A stretch of 64,000 nucleotides of DNA, taken from the NCBI GenBank assembly GCA_958298945.1, contig OY282608.1:22979933-23043932 (forward strand). Reading direction: 5' to 3'. Below are positions 27,912 to 40,845 of this stretch, in pieces (the first letter of the stretch is position 1; every line of letters starts with the position of its first letter). The translations under genes were made by a program, and so were the position numbers. The notes under the pieces are model-generated. The model worked only from the letters and a program-made list of their open reading frames with translations, was not told the origin of the DNA and did not search any database. The stretch comes from Atherix ibis. Lineage: Eukaryota > Arthropoda > Insecta > Diptera > Athericidae.

Positions 27912-30734
27912 GTAACCAAAAAGCCAACAAACTAACAAACCAACAAGCCAACAAACCAACAAACCAACAAACCAACAAGCCAACAAACCAACAAACAAAC
28001 AAACCAACATACCAACAAACCAACAAACCAACAAACCAACAAACCAAAAAACCAACAAACCAACAAGTAAACAAGCTAACAAACCAACAAACTACAAACC
28101 AACAAACGAACTAACCAGCAAACCAACAAGCCAACAAGCCAACAAACCAACAAACCAACAAACCAACAAACCAAAAAACTAAGTAACCAACAAGCCAACA
28201 AACAAACAAACCAACAAGCCAACAAGCCAACAAGCCAACAAGCCAACAAAACAACAAACCAACAAACCAACAAGCCAACAAGCCAACAAACCAACAAACC
28301 AACAAACCAACAAACCAAAAAGCCAACAAACCAACAAGCCAACAAAACAACAAACCAACAAACCAAGTAACCAAAAAGCAAACAAACTAACAAACCAACA
28401 AGCCAACAAGCCAACAAACCAATAACCCAACAAAGCAACAAGCCAACAAGCCAACAAACCAACAAACCGACAAGCCAACAAACCAACAAACCAACAAGCC
28501 AACAAGCCAATAAACCAACAAACCAACAAACCAACAAGCCAACAAACCAACAAACCAACAAGCCAACAAGCCAACAAACCAACAAACCGACAAGCCAACA
28601 AACCAACAAACCAACAAGCCAACAAGCCAATAAACCAACAAACCAACAAACCAACAAGCCAACAAACCAACAAACCAACAAGCCAACAAACCAACAAACC
28701 AACAAACCAACAAACCAACAAGCCAACAAACCAACAAACCAACAAACTAAAAAACCAACAAAGCAGCAAACCAACAAACCAACAAACCAACAAACAAACA
28801 AGCCAACAAACAAACAAACCAAGTAACCAAAAAACCAACAAACTAACAAACCAACAAGCCAACAAACCAACAAACCAACAAACAAACAAACCAACATACC
28901 AACAAACCAACAAACCAACAAACCAACAAACCAAAAAACCAACAAACCAACAAGTAAACAAGCTAACAAACCAACAAACTACAAACCAACAAACGAACTA
29001 ACCAGCAAACCAACAAGCCAACAAGCCAACAAACCAACAAACCAACAAACCAACAAACCAAAAAACTAAGTAACCAACAAGCCAACAAACAAACAAACCA
29101 ACAAGCCAACAAGCCAACAAGCCAACAAGCCAACAAGCCAACAAGCCAACAAAACAACAAACCAACAAACCAACAAGCCAACAAGCCAACAAACCAACAA
29201 ACCAACAAACCAACAAACCAAAAAGCCAACAAACCAACAAGCCAACAAAACAACAAACCAACAAACCAAGTAACCAAAAAGCAAACAAACTAACAAACCA
29301 ACAAGCCGACAAGCCAACAAACCAATAACCCAACAAAGCAACAAGCCAACAAGCCAACAAACCAACAAACCGACAAGCCAACAAACCAACAAACCAACAA
29401 GCCAACAAGCCAATAAACCAACAAACCAACAAACCAACAAGCCAACAAACCAACAAACCAACAAGCCAACAAACCAACAAACCAACAAACCAACAAACCA
29501 ACAAGCCAACAAACCAACAAACCAACAAACTAAAAAACCAACAAAGCAGCAAACCAACAAACCAACAAACCAACAAACAAACAAGCCAACAAACAAACAA
29601 ACCAAGTAACCAAAAAACCAACAAACTAACAAACCAACAAGCCAACAAACCAACAAGCCAACAAGCCAACAAGCCAACAAACCAACAAACCAACAAAGCA
29701 ACAAACCAAAAAACCAATAAACCAAAAAACCAACAAACCAACAAACCATCAAACGAACAAAGCAACAAGCCAACAAGGCAACAAACCAACAAACCAACAA
29801 GCCAACAAACTAACAAACCAACAAGCCCACAAGCCAACAAACCAACAAACCAACAAACCAACAAGCCAACAAACCAACAAACCAACAAGCCAACAAACCA
29901 ACAAACCAACAAACCAACAAACCAACAAGCAAACAAGCCAACAAACCATCAAACGAACAAGCCAACAAACCAACAAACCAACAAGCCAACAAACCAACAA
30001 ACTAAGTAACCAACAAGCCAACAAACCAACAAACCAACAAGCCAACAAGCCAACAAACCAACAAACCAACAAACCAACAAACCATCAAACGAACAAAGCA
30101 ACAAACCAACAAACCAACAAACCAACAAGCCAACAAACCAACAAACAAATAAACCAACAAACCAACAAACAAATAAACCAACAAACCAACAAACCAACAA
30201 ACCAACAAACCAACAAACCAACAAACCGACAAGCCAAAAAACCAACAAACCAACGAACCAACAAGCCAACAAGCCGACAAACCAACAAAGCAACAAACCA
30301 ACAAGCCAACAAACCAACAAACCAACAAGCCAACAAACCAACAAACAAATAAACCAACAAACCAACAAACCAACAAACCAACAAACCAACAAACCAACAA
30401 ACCAACAAACCAACAAACCAAAAAACCAACAAACCAACAAGCCAACAAGCCAACAAACCAACAAACTAACAAACCAACAAACCAACTAACCAACAAACCA
30501 ACAAACCAACAAACTAAGTAATCAACAAGCCAACAAACCAACAAACCAACAAGCCAAGAAGCCAACAAACCAACAAACCAACAAGCCAACAAACCAACAA
30601 ACCAACAAACTAACAAACCAACAAACCAACAAACCGACAAACCAACAAGCCAACAAACCAACAAACAAATAAACCAACAAACCAAAATACCAACAAACCA
30701 ACAAACCAACAAACCAACAAACTAACAAACCAAG
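27912..30734. repeat. P4: second dispersed P-type block
   Basis: Landmarks at 27912, 28183 and 28367 lie 2,437 bases after 25475, 25746 and 25930. Landmarks 29606, 30006, 30518 and 30734 pair with 26266, 26698, 27202 and 27434 at about 3,300-3,340. The extra length comes from an internal tandem copy: the 7-mer at 28092 and again at 28979 (887 bases), and CCAATAACCC at 28419 and 29322. Confidence 0.85.
28441..28680. repeat. Perfect 120-base tandem duplication
   Basis: The intervals 28441-28560 and 28561-28680 are letter-for-letter identical (15 octamers each, including one CCGACAAG and one CCAATAAA). The homologous stretch near 29341-29460 has a single copy, so the duplication is private to this position and probably very recent. 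Confidence 0.97.
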
Positions 30735-30946
30735 TAACCAACAAGCCAACAAACCAACAAACCAACAAGCCAACAAGCCAACAAACCAACAAACCAACAA
30801 GCCAACAAACCAACAAACCAACAAACCAACAAACGAACAGACCAACAAGCCAACAAACCAACAAACCAACAAACCAACAAGCCAACAAATCAACAAGCCA
30901 AAAAACCAACAAACCAACAAACCAACAAACCAACAAACCAACAAAC
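30735..30946. repeat. Short octamer stretch between P4 and Q3
   Basis: Contains the ACGAACAGACC variant near 30836 and CCAACAAATCAACAAG near 30886, both also found before Q1 and Q2 (about 9585-9640 and 12958-13015). It is therefore the regular right end of a Q unit. Confidence 0.75.
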
Positions 30947-33900
30947 CAATAACTAAAAAGCCAACAAACTAACAAACCAACAAGCCAACAAGCCAACAAG
31001 CCAACAAACCAACAAACCAACAAGCCAACAAACCAACAAGCCAACAAACCAACAAACCAACAAGCCAACAAGCAAACAAACCAATAAACCAACAAACCAA
31101 CAAGCCAACAAACCAACAAACCAACAAGCCAACAAACCAACAAACCAACAAGCCAACAAGCCAACAAACCAACAAACCAACAACCCAAAAAACCAACAAA
31201 CCAACAAGCCAACAAACCAACAAACTAACAAGCCAACAAGCCAACAAACCAACAAACCAACAAACCAACAAGCCAACAAACCAAGAAACCAACAAGCCAA
31301 AAAACCAACAAACCAACAAACCAACAAACCAACAAACCAACAAACCAACAAACCAACAAACCAACAAGCCAACAAACCAACAAACCAACAAGCCAACAAA
31401 CCAACAAACCAGCAAGCCAACAAACCAACAAACCAACAAACCAACAAACCAACAAACCAACAAATCAACCAACCAACAAGCCAACAAGCCAGCAAACCAA
31501 CAAACCAACAAATCAACAAGCCAACAAACCAACAAGCCAACAAACCAACAAACCAAGTAACCAAAAAGCCAACAAACTAACAAACCAACAAGCCAACCAA
31601 CCAACAAGCCAACAAGCGAACAAACCAACACACCAACAAAGCAACAAACCAAAAAACCAACAAACCAAAAAACCAACAAACCAACAAACCATCAAACGAA
31701 CAAAGTAACAAGCCAACAAGCCAACAAACCAACAAACCAACAAGCCAACAAACCACCAAACCAACAAGCCAACAAGCCAACAAACCAACAAACCAACAAA
31801 CCAACAAGCCAACAAACCAACAAACCAACAAGCCAACAAACCAACAAACCAACAAACCAACAAGCCAACAAACCAACAAACCAACAAACCAAAAAACCAA
31901 CAAACCAACAAACCAACAAACCAACAAACCAACAAGCCAACAAACCAACAAACCAACAAACCAACAAGCCAACAAACCAACAAACCAACAAACCAACAAA
32001 CCAAGTAACCAAAAAGCCAACAAACTATCAAACCAACAAGCCAACAAACCAAGAAGCCAACAAGCCAACAAACCAACAAACCAGCAAAGCAACAAACCAA
32101 AAAACCAACAAACCAAAAAACCAACAAACCAACAAACCCACCAGCCAACAAACCAACAAACCAACAAGCCAACAAGCCAACAAACCAACAAACCAACAAA
32201 CCAACAAGCCAACAAACCAACAAACCAACAAGCAACAAACCAACAAACCAACAAACCAACAAACCAACAAGCCAACAAGCCAACAAACCAACAAACGAAC
32301 AAGCCAACAAACCAACAAACCAACAAGCCAACAAACCAACAAACCAAGAAACCAACATACCAACAAACCAACAAACTAAGTAACCAACAAGCCAACAAAC
32401 CAACAAACCAACAAACCAACAAGCCAACAAGCCAACAAACCAACAAACCAACAAACCAACAAACCAACAAACCAAGTAACCAACAAACCAACAAACCATC
32501 AAACGAACAAAGCAACAAACCAACAAACCAACAAACCAACAAGCCAACAAACCAACAAACCAACAAACCAAGTAACCAACAAACCAACAAACCAACAAAC
32601 CAAAAAACCAACAAACCAACGAACCAACAAGCCAACAAGCCAACAAACCAACAAACCAACAAACCAACAAACCAACAAACCAACAAGCCAACAAACCAAC
32701 AAACCAACAAACCAACAAGCCAACAAACCAACAAACAAATAAACCAACAAACCAACAAACCAACAAACCAACAAACCAACAAACGAACAAACCAAAAAAC
32801 CAACAAACCAACAAGCAAACAAACAAACAAACCAACAAACCAGCAAGCCAACAAACCAACAAACCAACAAACCAACAAACCAACAAACCAACAAGCCAAC
32901 AAGCCAACAAACCAACAAACCAACAAACCAACAAGCCAACAAACCAACAAGCCAACAAACCAACAAACCAATTAACCAAAAAGCCAACAAACTAACAAAC
33001 CAACAAGCCAACCAACCAACAAGCCAACAAGCCAACAAACCAACAAACCAACAAAGCAACAAATCAAAAAACCAACAAACCAAAAAACCAACAAACCAAC
33101 AAACCATCAAACGAATAAAGTAACAAGCCAACAAGCCAACAAACCAACAAACCAACAAGCCAACAAACGAACAAACCAACAAGCCAACAAACCAACAAAC
33201 CGACAAACCAAAAAACCAACAAACCAACAAACCAACAAACCAACAAACCAACAAACCAACAAACCAACAAACCAACAAGCCAACAAATCAACAAAACAAC
33301 AAACCAACAAGCCAACAAACCAACAAGCCAACAAACTAACAAACCAACAAACCAAGTAACCAAAAAGCCAACAAACTAACAAACCATCAAGCCAACAAAC
33401 CAACAAGCCAACAAGCCAACAAACCAACAAACCAACAAAGCAACAAACTAAAAAACCAACAAACCAAAAAACCAACAAACCAACAAACCATCAAACGAAC
33501 AAAGCAACAAGCCAACAAGCCAACAAACCAACAAACCAACAAGCCAACAAACCAACAAACCAACAAGCCAACAAGCCAACAAACCAACAAACCAACAAAC
33601 CAACAAGCCAACAAACCAACAAACCAACAAGCCAACAAACCAACAAACCAACAAACCAACAAACCAACAAGCCAACAAATCAACAAACGAACAAGCCAAC
33701 AAACCAACAAACCAACATGCCAACAAACCAACAAACCAACAAACCAAGTAACCAACAAACCAACAAACCATCAAACGAACAAAGCAACAAGCCAACAAAC
33801 CAACAAACCAACAAGCCAACAAGCCAACAAACCAACAAACCAACAAACCAACAAACCAACAAACCAAGTAACCAACAAACCAACAAACCATCAAACGAAC

Positions 33901-34685
33901 AAAGCAACAAACCAACAAACCAACAAACCAACAAGCCAACAAACCAACAAACAAATAAACCAACAAACCAACAAACCAACAAACCAACAAACCAACAAAC
34001 CAATAAACCAATAAACCAACGAACCAACAAGCCCACAAGCCAACAAACCAACAAACCAACAAACCAACAAGCCAACAAACCAACATAAACCAACAAACCA
34101 ACAAGCCAACAAACCAACAAACAAATAAACCAACAAACCAACAAACCAACAAACCAACAAACCAAAAAACCAACAAACCAACAAGCCAACAAGCCAACAA
34201 ACCAACAAACTAACAAACCAACAAACCAACTAGCCAACAAACCAACAAACTAAGTAACCAACAAGCCAACAAACCAACAAACCAACAAGCCAACAAGCCA
34301 ACAAACCAACAAACCAACAAGCCAACAAACCAACAAACCACCAAACTAACAAACCAACAAACCAACAAACCGACAAACCAACAAGCCAACAAACCAACAA
34401 ACAAATAAACCAACAAACCAAAAAACCAACAAACCAACAAACCAACAAGCCAACAAACCAACATACCAACAAACCAACAAACCAAGTAACCAACAAGCCA
34501 ACAAACCAACAAACCAACAAGCCAACAAACCAACAAACCAACAAGCCAACAAACCAACAAACCTACAAACCAACAAACGAACAAACCAACAAGCCAACAA
34601 ACCAACAAACCAACAAACCAACAAGCCAACAAACCAACAAGCCAAAAAACTAACAAACCAACAAACCAACAAACCAACAAACCAA
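30947..34685. repeat. Q3: dispersed higher-order super-unit
   Basis: Starts with CCAATAACTAAAAAG near 30947 and carries landmarks 31557, 32005, 32380, 32476, 32572, CCAATTAA near 32972, then 33356, 33748, 33868, 34254, 34486 and 34686. The order and most spacings copy Q2, about 18 kb to the left. Private small deletions sit near 32232 (CAAGCAACAAA) and 34083 (CAACATAAACC), and there is extra CCATCAAA-CGAACAAA material near 33770. Confidence 0.85.
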
Positions 34686-35406
34686 GTAACTAAAAAGCCA
34701 ACAAACTAACAAACCAACAAGCCAACAAGCCAACAAGCCAACAAACCAACAAACCAACAAGCCAACAAACCAACAAGCCAACAAACCAACAAACCAACAA
34801 ACCAACAAACCAACAAGCCAACAAACCAACAAACAAATAAACCAACAAACCAACAAACCAACAAACCAACAAACCAACAAACCAAAAAACCAACAAACCA
34901 ACAAGCCAACAAGCCAACAAACCAACAAACTAACAAACCAACAAACCAACTAGCCAACAAACCAACAAACTAAGTAACCAACAAGCCAACAAACCAACAA
35001 ACCAACAAGCCAACAAGCCAACAAACCAACAAACCAACAAGCCAACAAACCAACAAACCACCAAACTAACAAACCAACAAACCAACAAACCGACAAACCA
35101 ACAAGCCAACAAACCAACAAACAAATAAACCAACAAACCAAAAAACCAACAAACCAACAAACCAACAAGCCAACAAACCAACAAACCAACAAACCAACAA
35201 ACCAAGTAACCAACAAGCCAACAAACCAACAAACCAACAAGCCAACAAACCAACAAACCAACAAGCCAACAAACCAACAAACCTACAAACCAACAAACGA
35301 ACAAACCACCAAGCCAACAAACCAACAAACAAACAAACCAACAAGCCAACAAACCAACAAGCCAAAAAACTAACAAACCAACAATCCAACAAACCAACAA
35401 ACCAAG
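34254..35406. repeat. 720-base tandem duplication inside class II
   Basis: Landmarks 34254, 34486 and 34686 recur at 34974, 35206 and 35406, all exactly 720 bases (90 octamers) later. The reading-frame intervals 34210-34680 and 34930-35400 have the same length with only a few residue differences. Differences seen include CCAACATA near 34461 in copy 1 only and CCAACAAT near 35380 in copy 2 only. Confidence 0.92.
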
Positions 35407-36661
35407 TAACTAAAAAGCCAACAAACTAACAAACCAACAAGCCAACAAGCCAACAAGCCAACAAACCAACAAACCAACAAACCAACAAGCCAACAAACCA
35501 ACAAACCAACAAGCCAACAAACCAACAAACCAACAAACCAACAAGCCAACAAACCAACAAACCGACAAACCAAAAAACCAACAAACCAACAAACCAACAA
35601 ACCAACAAACCAACAAACCAACAAACCAACAAACCAACAAGCCAACAAATCAACAAACCAACAAACCAAGTAACCAACAAACCAACAAACCATAAAACGA
35701 ACAAAGCAACAAACCAACAAACCAACAAACCAACAAGCCAACAAGCCAACAAACCAACAAACAAATAAACCAACAAACCAACAAACCAACAAACCAACAA
35801 ACCAAAAAACCAACAAACCAACGAACCAACAAGCCAACAAGCCAACAAACCAACAAACCAACAAACCAACAAGCCAACAAACCAACAAACCAACAAACCA
35901 ACAAGCCAACAAACCAACAAACAAATAAACCAACAAACCAACAAACCAACAAACCAACAAACCAACAAACCAAAAAACCAACAAACCAACGAACCAACAA
36001 GCCAACAAGCCAACAAACCAACAAACCAACAAACCAACAAGCCAACAAGCCAACAAACCAACAAACTAACAAACCAACAAATCAACTAGCCAACAAACCA
36101 ACAAACTAAGTAACCAACAAGCCAACAAACCAACAAACCAACAAGCCAACAAGCCAACAAACCAACAAACCAACAAGCCAACAAACCAACAAACCACCAA
36201 ACTAACAAACCAACAAATCAACAAACCGACAAACCAACAAACCAACAAACAAATAAACCAACAAACCAAAAAACCAACAAACCAACAAACCAACAAGCCA
36301 ATAAACCAACAAACCAACAAACCAACAAACCAAGTAACCAACAAGCCAACAAACCAACAAACCAACAAGCCAACAAACCAACAAACCAACAAGCCAACAA
36401 ACCAACAAACCTACAAACCAACAAACGAACAAACCAACAAGCCAACAAACCAACAAACCAACAAACCAACAAGCCAACAAACCAACAAGCCAAAAAACTA
36501 ACAAACCAACAAACCAACAAACCAACAAACCAAGTAACTAAAAAGCCAACAAACTAACAAACCAACAAGCCAACAAGCCAACAAGCGAACAAACCAACAA
36601 ACCAACAAGCCAACAAACCAACAAGCCAACAAACCAACAAACCAACAAACCAACAAACCAA
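35406..36661. repeat. Class II higher-order unit, free copy
   Basis: Landmarks at 35406, 35670, 36110, 36334, 36534 and 36662. The last four intervals (440, 224, 200, 128) follow the class II pattern. CCATAAAACGAAC near 35693 is a variant of the usual CCATCAAA-CGAACAAA element. Confidence 0.8.
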
Positions 36662-37800
36662 GTAACTAAAAAGCCAACAAACTAACAAACCAACAAGCCA
36701 ACAAACCAACAAGCCAACAAACCAAAAAACCAACAAGCCAACAAACCAACAAACCAACAAACCAACAAGCCAACAAACCAACAAACCAACAAACCAAAAA
36801 ACCAACAAACCAACAAGCCAACAAACCAACAAACTAACAAGCCAACAAGCCAACATACCAACAAGCCAACAAACCAACAAACCAACAAGCCAACAAACCA
36901 ACAAACCAACAAACCAACAAGCCAACAAACCAACAAACAAATAAACCAACAAACCAACAAACGAACAAACTAACAAACCAAAAAACCAACAAACCAACGA
37001 ACCAACAAGCCAACAAGCCAAAAAACCAACAAACCAACAAACCAACAAGCCAACAAACCAACAAACCAACAAACCAACAAACCAACAAGCCAACAAACCA
37101 ATAAAAAAATAAACCAACAAACCAACAAACCAACAAATAAACAAGCCAACAAACCAACAAACCAACAAGCCAACAAACCAACAAACCAACAAACCAACAA
37201 GCCAACAAACCAACAAACCAACAACCCAAAAAACCAACAAACCAACAAGCCAACAAACCAACAAACTAGCAAGCCAACAAGCCAACAAACCAACAAACCA
37301 ACAAACCAACAAGCCAACAAACCAACAAACCAACAAGCCAACAAACCAACAAACCAACAAACCAACAAACCAACAAACCAACAAACCAACAAACCAACAA
37401 ACCAACAAACCAACAAGCCAACAAACCAACAAACCAACAAGCCAAAAAACCAACAAGCCAACAAACCAACAAACCAACAAACCAGCAAGCCAACAAACCA
37501 ACAAACCAACAAACCAACAAACCAACAAACCAACAAACAAACAAGCCAACAAGCCAACAAACCAACAAACCAACAAAGCAACAAGCCAACAAACCAACAA
37601 GCCAACAAACCAACAAACCAAGTAACCAAAAAGCCAACAAACTAACAAACCAACAAGCCAACCAACCAACAAGCCAACAAGCCAACAAACCAACACACCA
37701 AAAAAGCAACAAACCAAAAAACCAACAAACCAAAAAACCAACAAACCAAAAAACCAACAAACCAACAAACCATCAAACGAACAAAGTAACAAGCCAACAA
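36662..37800. repeat. V segment 4, with A7 marker
   Basis: It begins at a GTAACTAAAAAG landmark, as V segment 1 does. The A7 marker is at 37098. The stretch through the landmark at 37622 and the CCAACACACC step near 37690 matches 23.1-24.2 kb at an offset near 13.6-13.7 kb. Here the CCCAAAAAA-CCAACAAA step near 37222 is intact. Confidence 0.8.
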
Positions 37801-38773
37801 GCCAACAAACCAACAAACCAACAAGCCAACAAATCAACAAACCAACAAGCCAACAAGCCAACATACCAACAAACCAACAAACTAAGTAACCAACAAGCCA
37901 ACAAACCAACAAACCAACAAGCCAACAAGCCAACAAGCCAACAAACCAACAAACCAACAAACCAAGTAACCAACAAACAAACAAACCATCAAACGAACAA
38001 AGCAACAAACCAACAAACCAACAAACCAACAAGCCAACAAACCAACAAACAAATAAACCAACAAACCAACAAACCAACAAACCGACAAACCAAAAAACCA
38101 ACAAACCAACGAACCAACAAGCCAACAAGCCAACAAACCAACAAACCAACAAACCAACAAGCCAACAAACCAACAAACCAACAAACCAACAAGCCAACAA
38201 ACCAACAAACAAATAAACCAACAAACCAACAAACCAACAAACCAACAAACCAAAAAACCAACAAACCAACAAGCCAACAAACAAACAAACCAACAAACCA
38301 GCAAGCCAACAAACCAACAAACCAACAAACCAACACACCAACAAACCAACAAACCAACAAGCCAACAAGCCAACAAACCAACAAACCAACAAACCAACAA
38401 GCCAACAAACCAACAAGCCTACAAACCAACAAACCAATTAACCAAAAAGCCAACAAACTAACAAACCAACAAGCCAACCAACCAACAAGCCAACAAGCCA
38501 ACAAACCAACAAACTAACAAACCAACAAGCCAACAAACCAATAAACCAACAAGCCAACAAACCAACAAACCAACAAACCAACAAGCCAACAAACCAACAA
38601 ACCGACAAACCAAAAAACCAACAAACCAACAAACCAACAAACCAACAAACCAACAAACCAACAAACCAACAAGCCAACAAACCAACAAACCAACAAGCCA
38701 ACAAATCAACAAAACAACAAACCAACAAGCCAACAAACCAACAAGCCAACAAACCAACAAACCAACAAACCAA
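37801..38773. repeat. Q-type left-half remnant
   Basis: Landmarks at 37886, 37966 and a CCAATTAA octamer near 38432. CCAATTAA is the same landmark that ends the left half in Q1-Q3. The stretch is shorter than in Q2, so octamers are missing. Confidence 0.7.
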
Positions 38774-40141
38774 GTAACCAAAAAGCCAAGAAACTAACAA
38801 ACCAACAAGCCAACAAACCAACAAGCCAACAAGCCAACAAACCAACAAACCATCAAGCCAATAAACCAACAAACCAACAAGCCAACAAGCCAACAAACCA
38901 ACAAACCAACAAACCAACAAGCCAACAAACCAACAAACCAACAAGCCAACAAGCCAACAAACCAACAAACCAACAAACCAACAAACCAACAAACCAACAA
39001 ACCAACAAACCAACAAGCCAACAAACCAACAAACGAACAAGCCAACAAACCAACAAACCAACTAGCCAACAAACCAACAAACCAACAAACCAACATGCCA
39101 ACAAACCAACAAACTAAGTAACCAACAAGCCAACAAACCAACAAACCAACAAGCCAACAAGCCAACAAACCAACAAACCAACAAACCAACAAACCAACAA
39201 ACCAAGTAACCAACAAACCAACAAACCATCAAACGAACAAAGCAACAATCCAAACAAACCAACAAGCCAACAAGCCAACAAACCAACAAACAAATAAACC
39301 AACAAACCAACAAACCAACAAACCAACAAACCAAAAAACCAACAAACCAACGAACCAACAAGCCAACAAGCCAACAAACCAACAAACCAACAAACCAACA
39401 AGCCAACAAACCAACAAACCAACAAACCAACAAGCCAACAAACCAACAAACAAATAAACCAACAAACCAACAAACAACAAACCAACAAACCAACAAACCA
39501 AAAAACCAACAAACCAACAAGCCAACAAGCCAACAAACTAACAAACCAACAAACCAACTAGCCAACAAACCAACAAACTAAGTAACCAACAAGCCAACAA
39601 ACCAACAAACCAACAAGCCAACAAGCCAACAAACCAACAAACCAACAAGCCAACAAACCAACAAACCACCAAACTAACAAACCAACAAACCAACAAACCG
39701 ACAAACCAACAAGCCAACAAACCAACAAACAAATAAACCAACAAACCAAAAAACCAACAAAACAACAAACCAACAAGCCAACAAACCAACAAACCAACAA
39801 ACCAACAAACCAAGTAACCAACAAGCCAACAAACCAACAAACCAACAAGCCAACAAACCAACAAACCAACAAGCCAACAAACCAACAAACCTACAAACCA
39901 ACAAACGAACAAACCAACAAGCCAACAAACCAAAAAACCAACAAACCAACAAGCCAACAAACCAACAAGCCAAAAAACTAACAAACCAACAAACCAACAA
40001 ACCAACAAACCAAGTAACTTAAAAGCCAACAAACTAACAAACCAACAAGCCAACAAGCCAACAAGCCAACAAACCAACAAACCAACAAGCCAACAAATCA
40101 ACAAGCCAACAAACCAACAAACCAACAAACCAACAAACCAA
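38774..40141. repeat. Class II higher-order unit, free copy
   Basis: Landmarks at 38774, 39118, 39206, 39582, 39814, 40014 and 40142 (344, 88, 376, 232, 200, 128). Private features are small deletions near 39247 (CAATCCAAACAAACC) and 39474 (CAAACAACAAACC), and GTAACTTAAAAG at 40014. Confidence 0.85.
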
Positions 40142-40845
40142 GTAACTAAAAAGCCAACAAACTAACAAACCAACAAGCCAACAAACCAACAAGCCAACAA
40201 ACCAACAAACCAACAAGCCAACAAACCAACAAACCAACAAACCAACAAGCCAACAAACCAACAAACCAACAAACCAAAAAACCAACAAACCAACAAGCCA
40301 ACAAACCAACAAACTAACAAACCAACAAGCCAACAAACCAACAAACCAACAAACCAACAAACCAACAAGCCAACAAGCCAACAAACCAACAAACCAACAA
40401 GCCAACAAACCAACAAACCAACAAGCCAACAAACCAACAAACCAACAAACCAACAAGCCAACAAACCAACAAGCCAACAAACCAACAAACCAACAAACGA
40501 ACAAGCCAACAAGCCAACAAGCTAACAAGCCAACAAACCAACAAACCAAGTAACCAAAAAGCTAACAAACCAACAAACAAATAAACTAACAAACCAACAC
40601 ACCAACAAACCAACAAACCAACAAACCAAAAAACCAACAAACCAACAAGCCAACAAGCCAACAAACAAACAAACTAACAAACCAACAAACGAACTAACCA
40701 ACAAACCAACAAGCCAACAAGCCAACAAACCAACAAACCAACAAACCAACAAACCAACAAGCCGACAAGCCAACAAACCAACAAACCAACAAGCCAACAA
40801 ACCAACAAACCAACAAATCAACAAACCAACAAACCAACAAACCAA
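40142..40845. repeat. Octamer stretch between class II and R
   Basis: Landmarks at 40142 and 40550. An intact CTAACAAA, followed by CCAACAAA and CGAACTAA, lies near 40675-40690. In P blocks the corresponding octamer is the shortened CTACAAA. No other structure was recognised. Confidence 0.7.
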
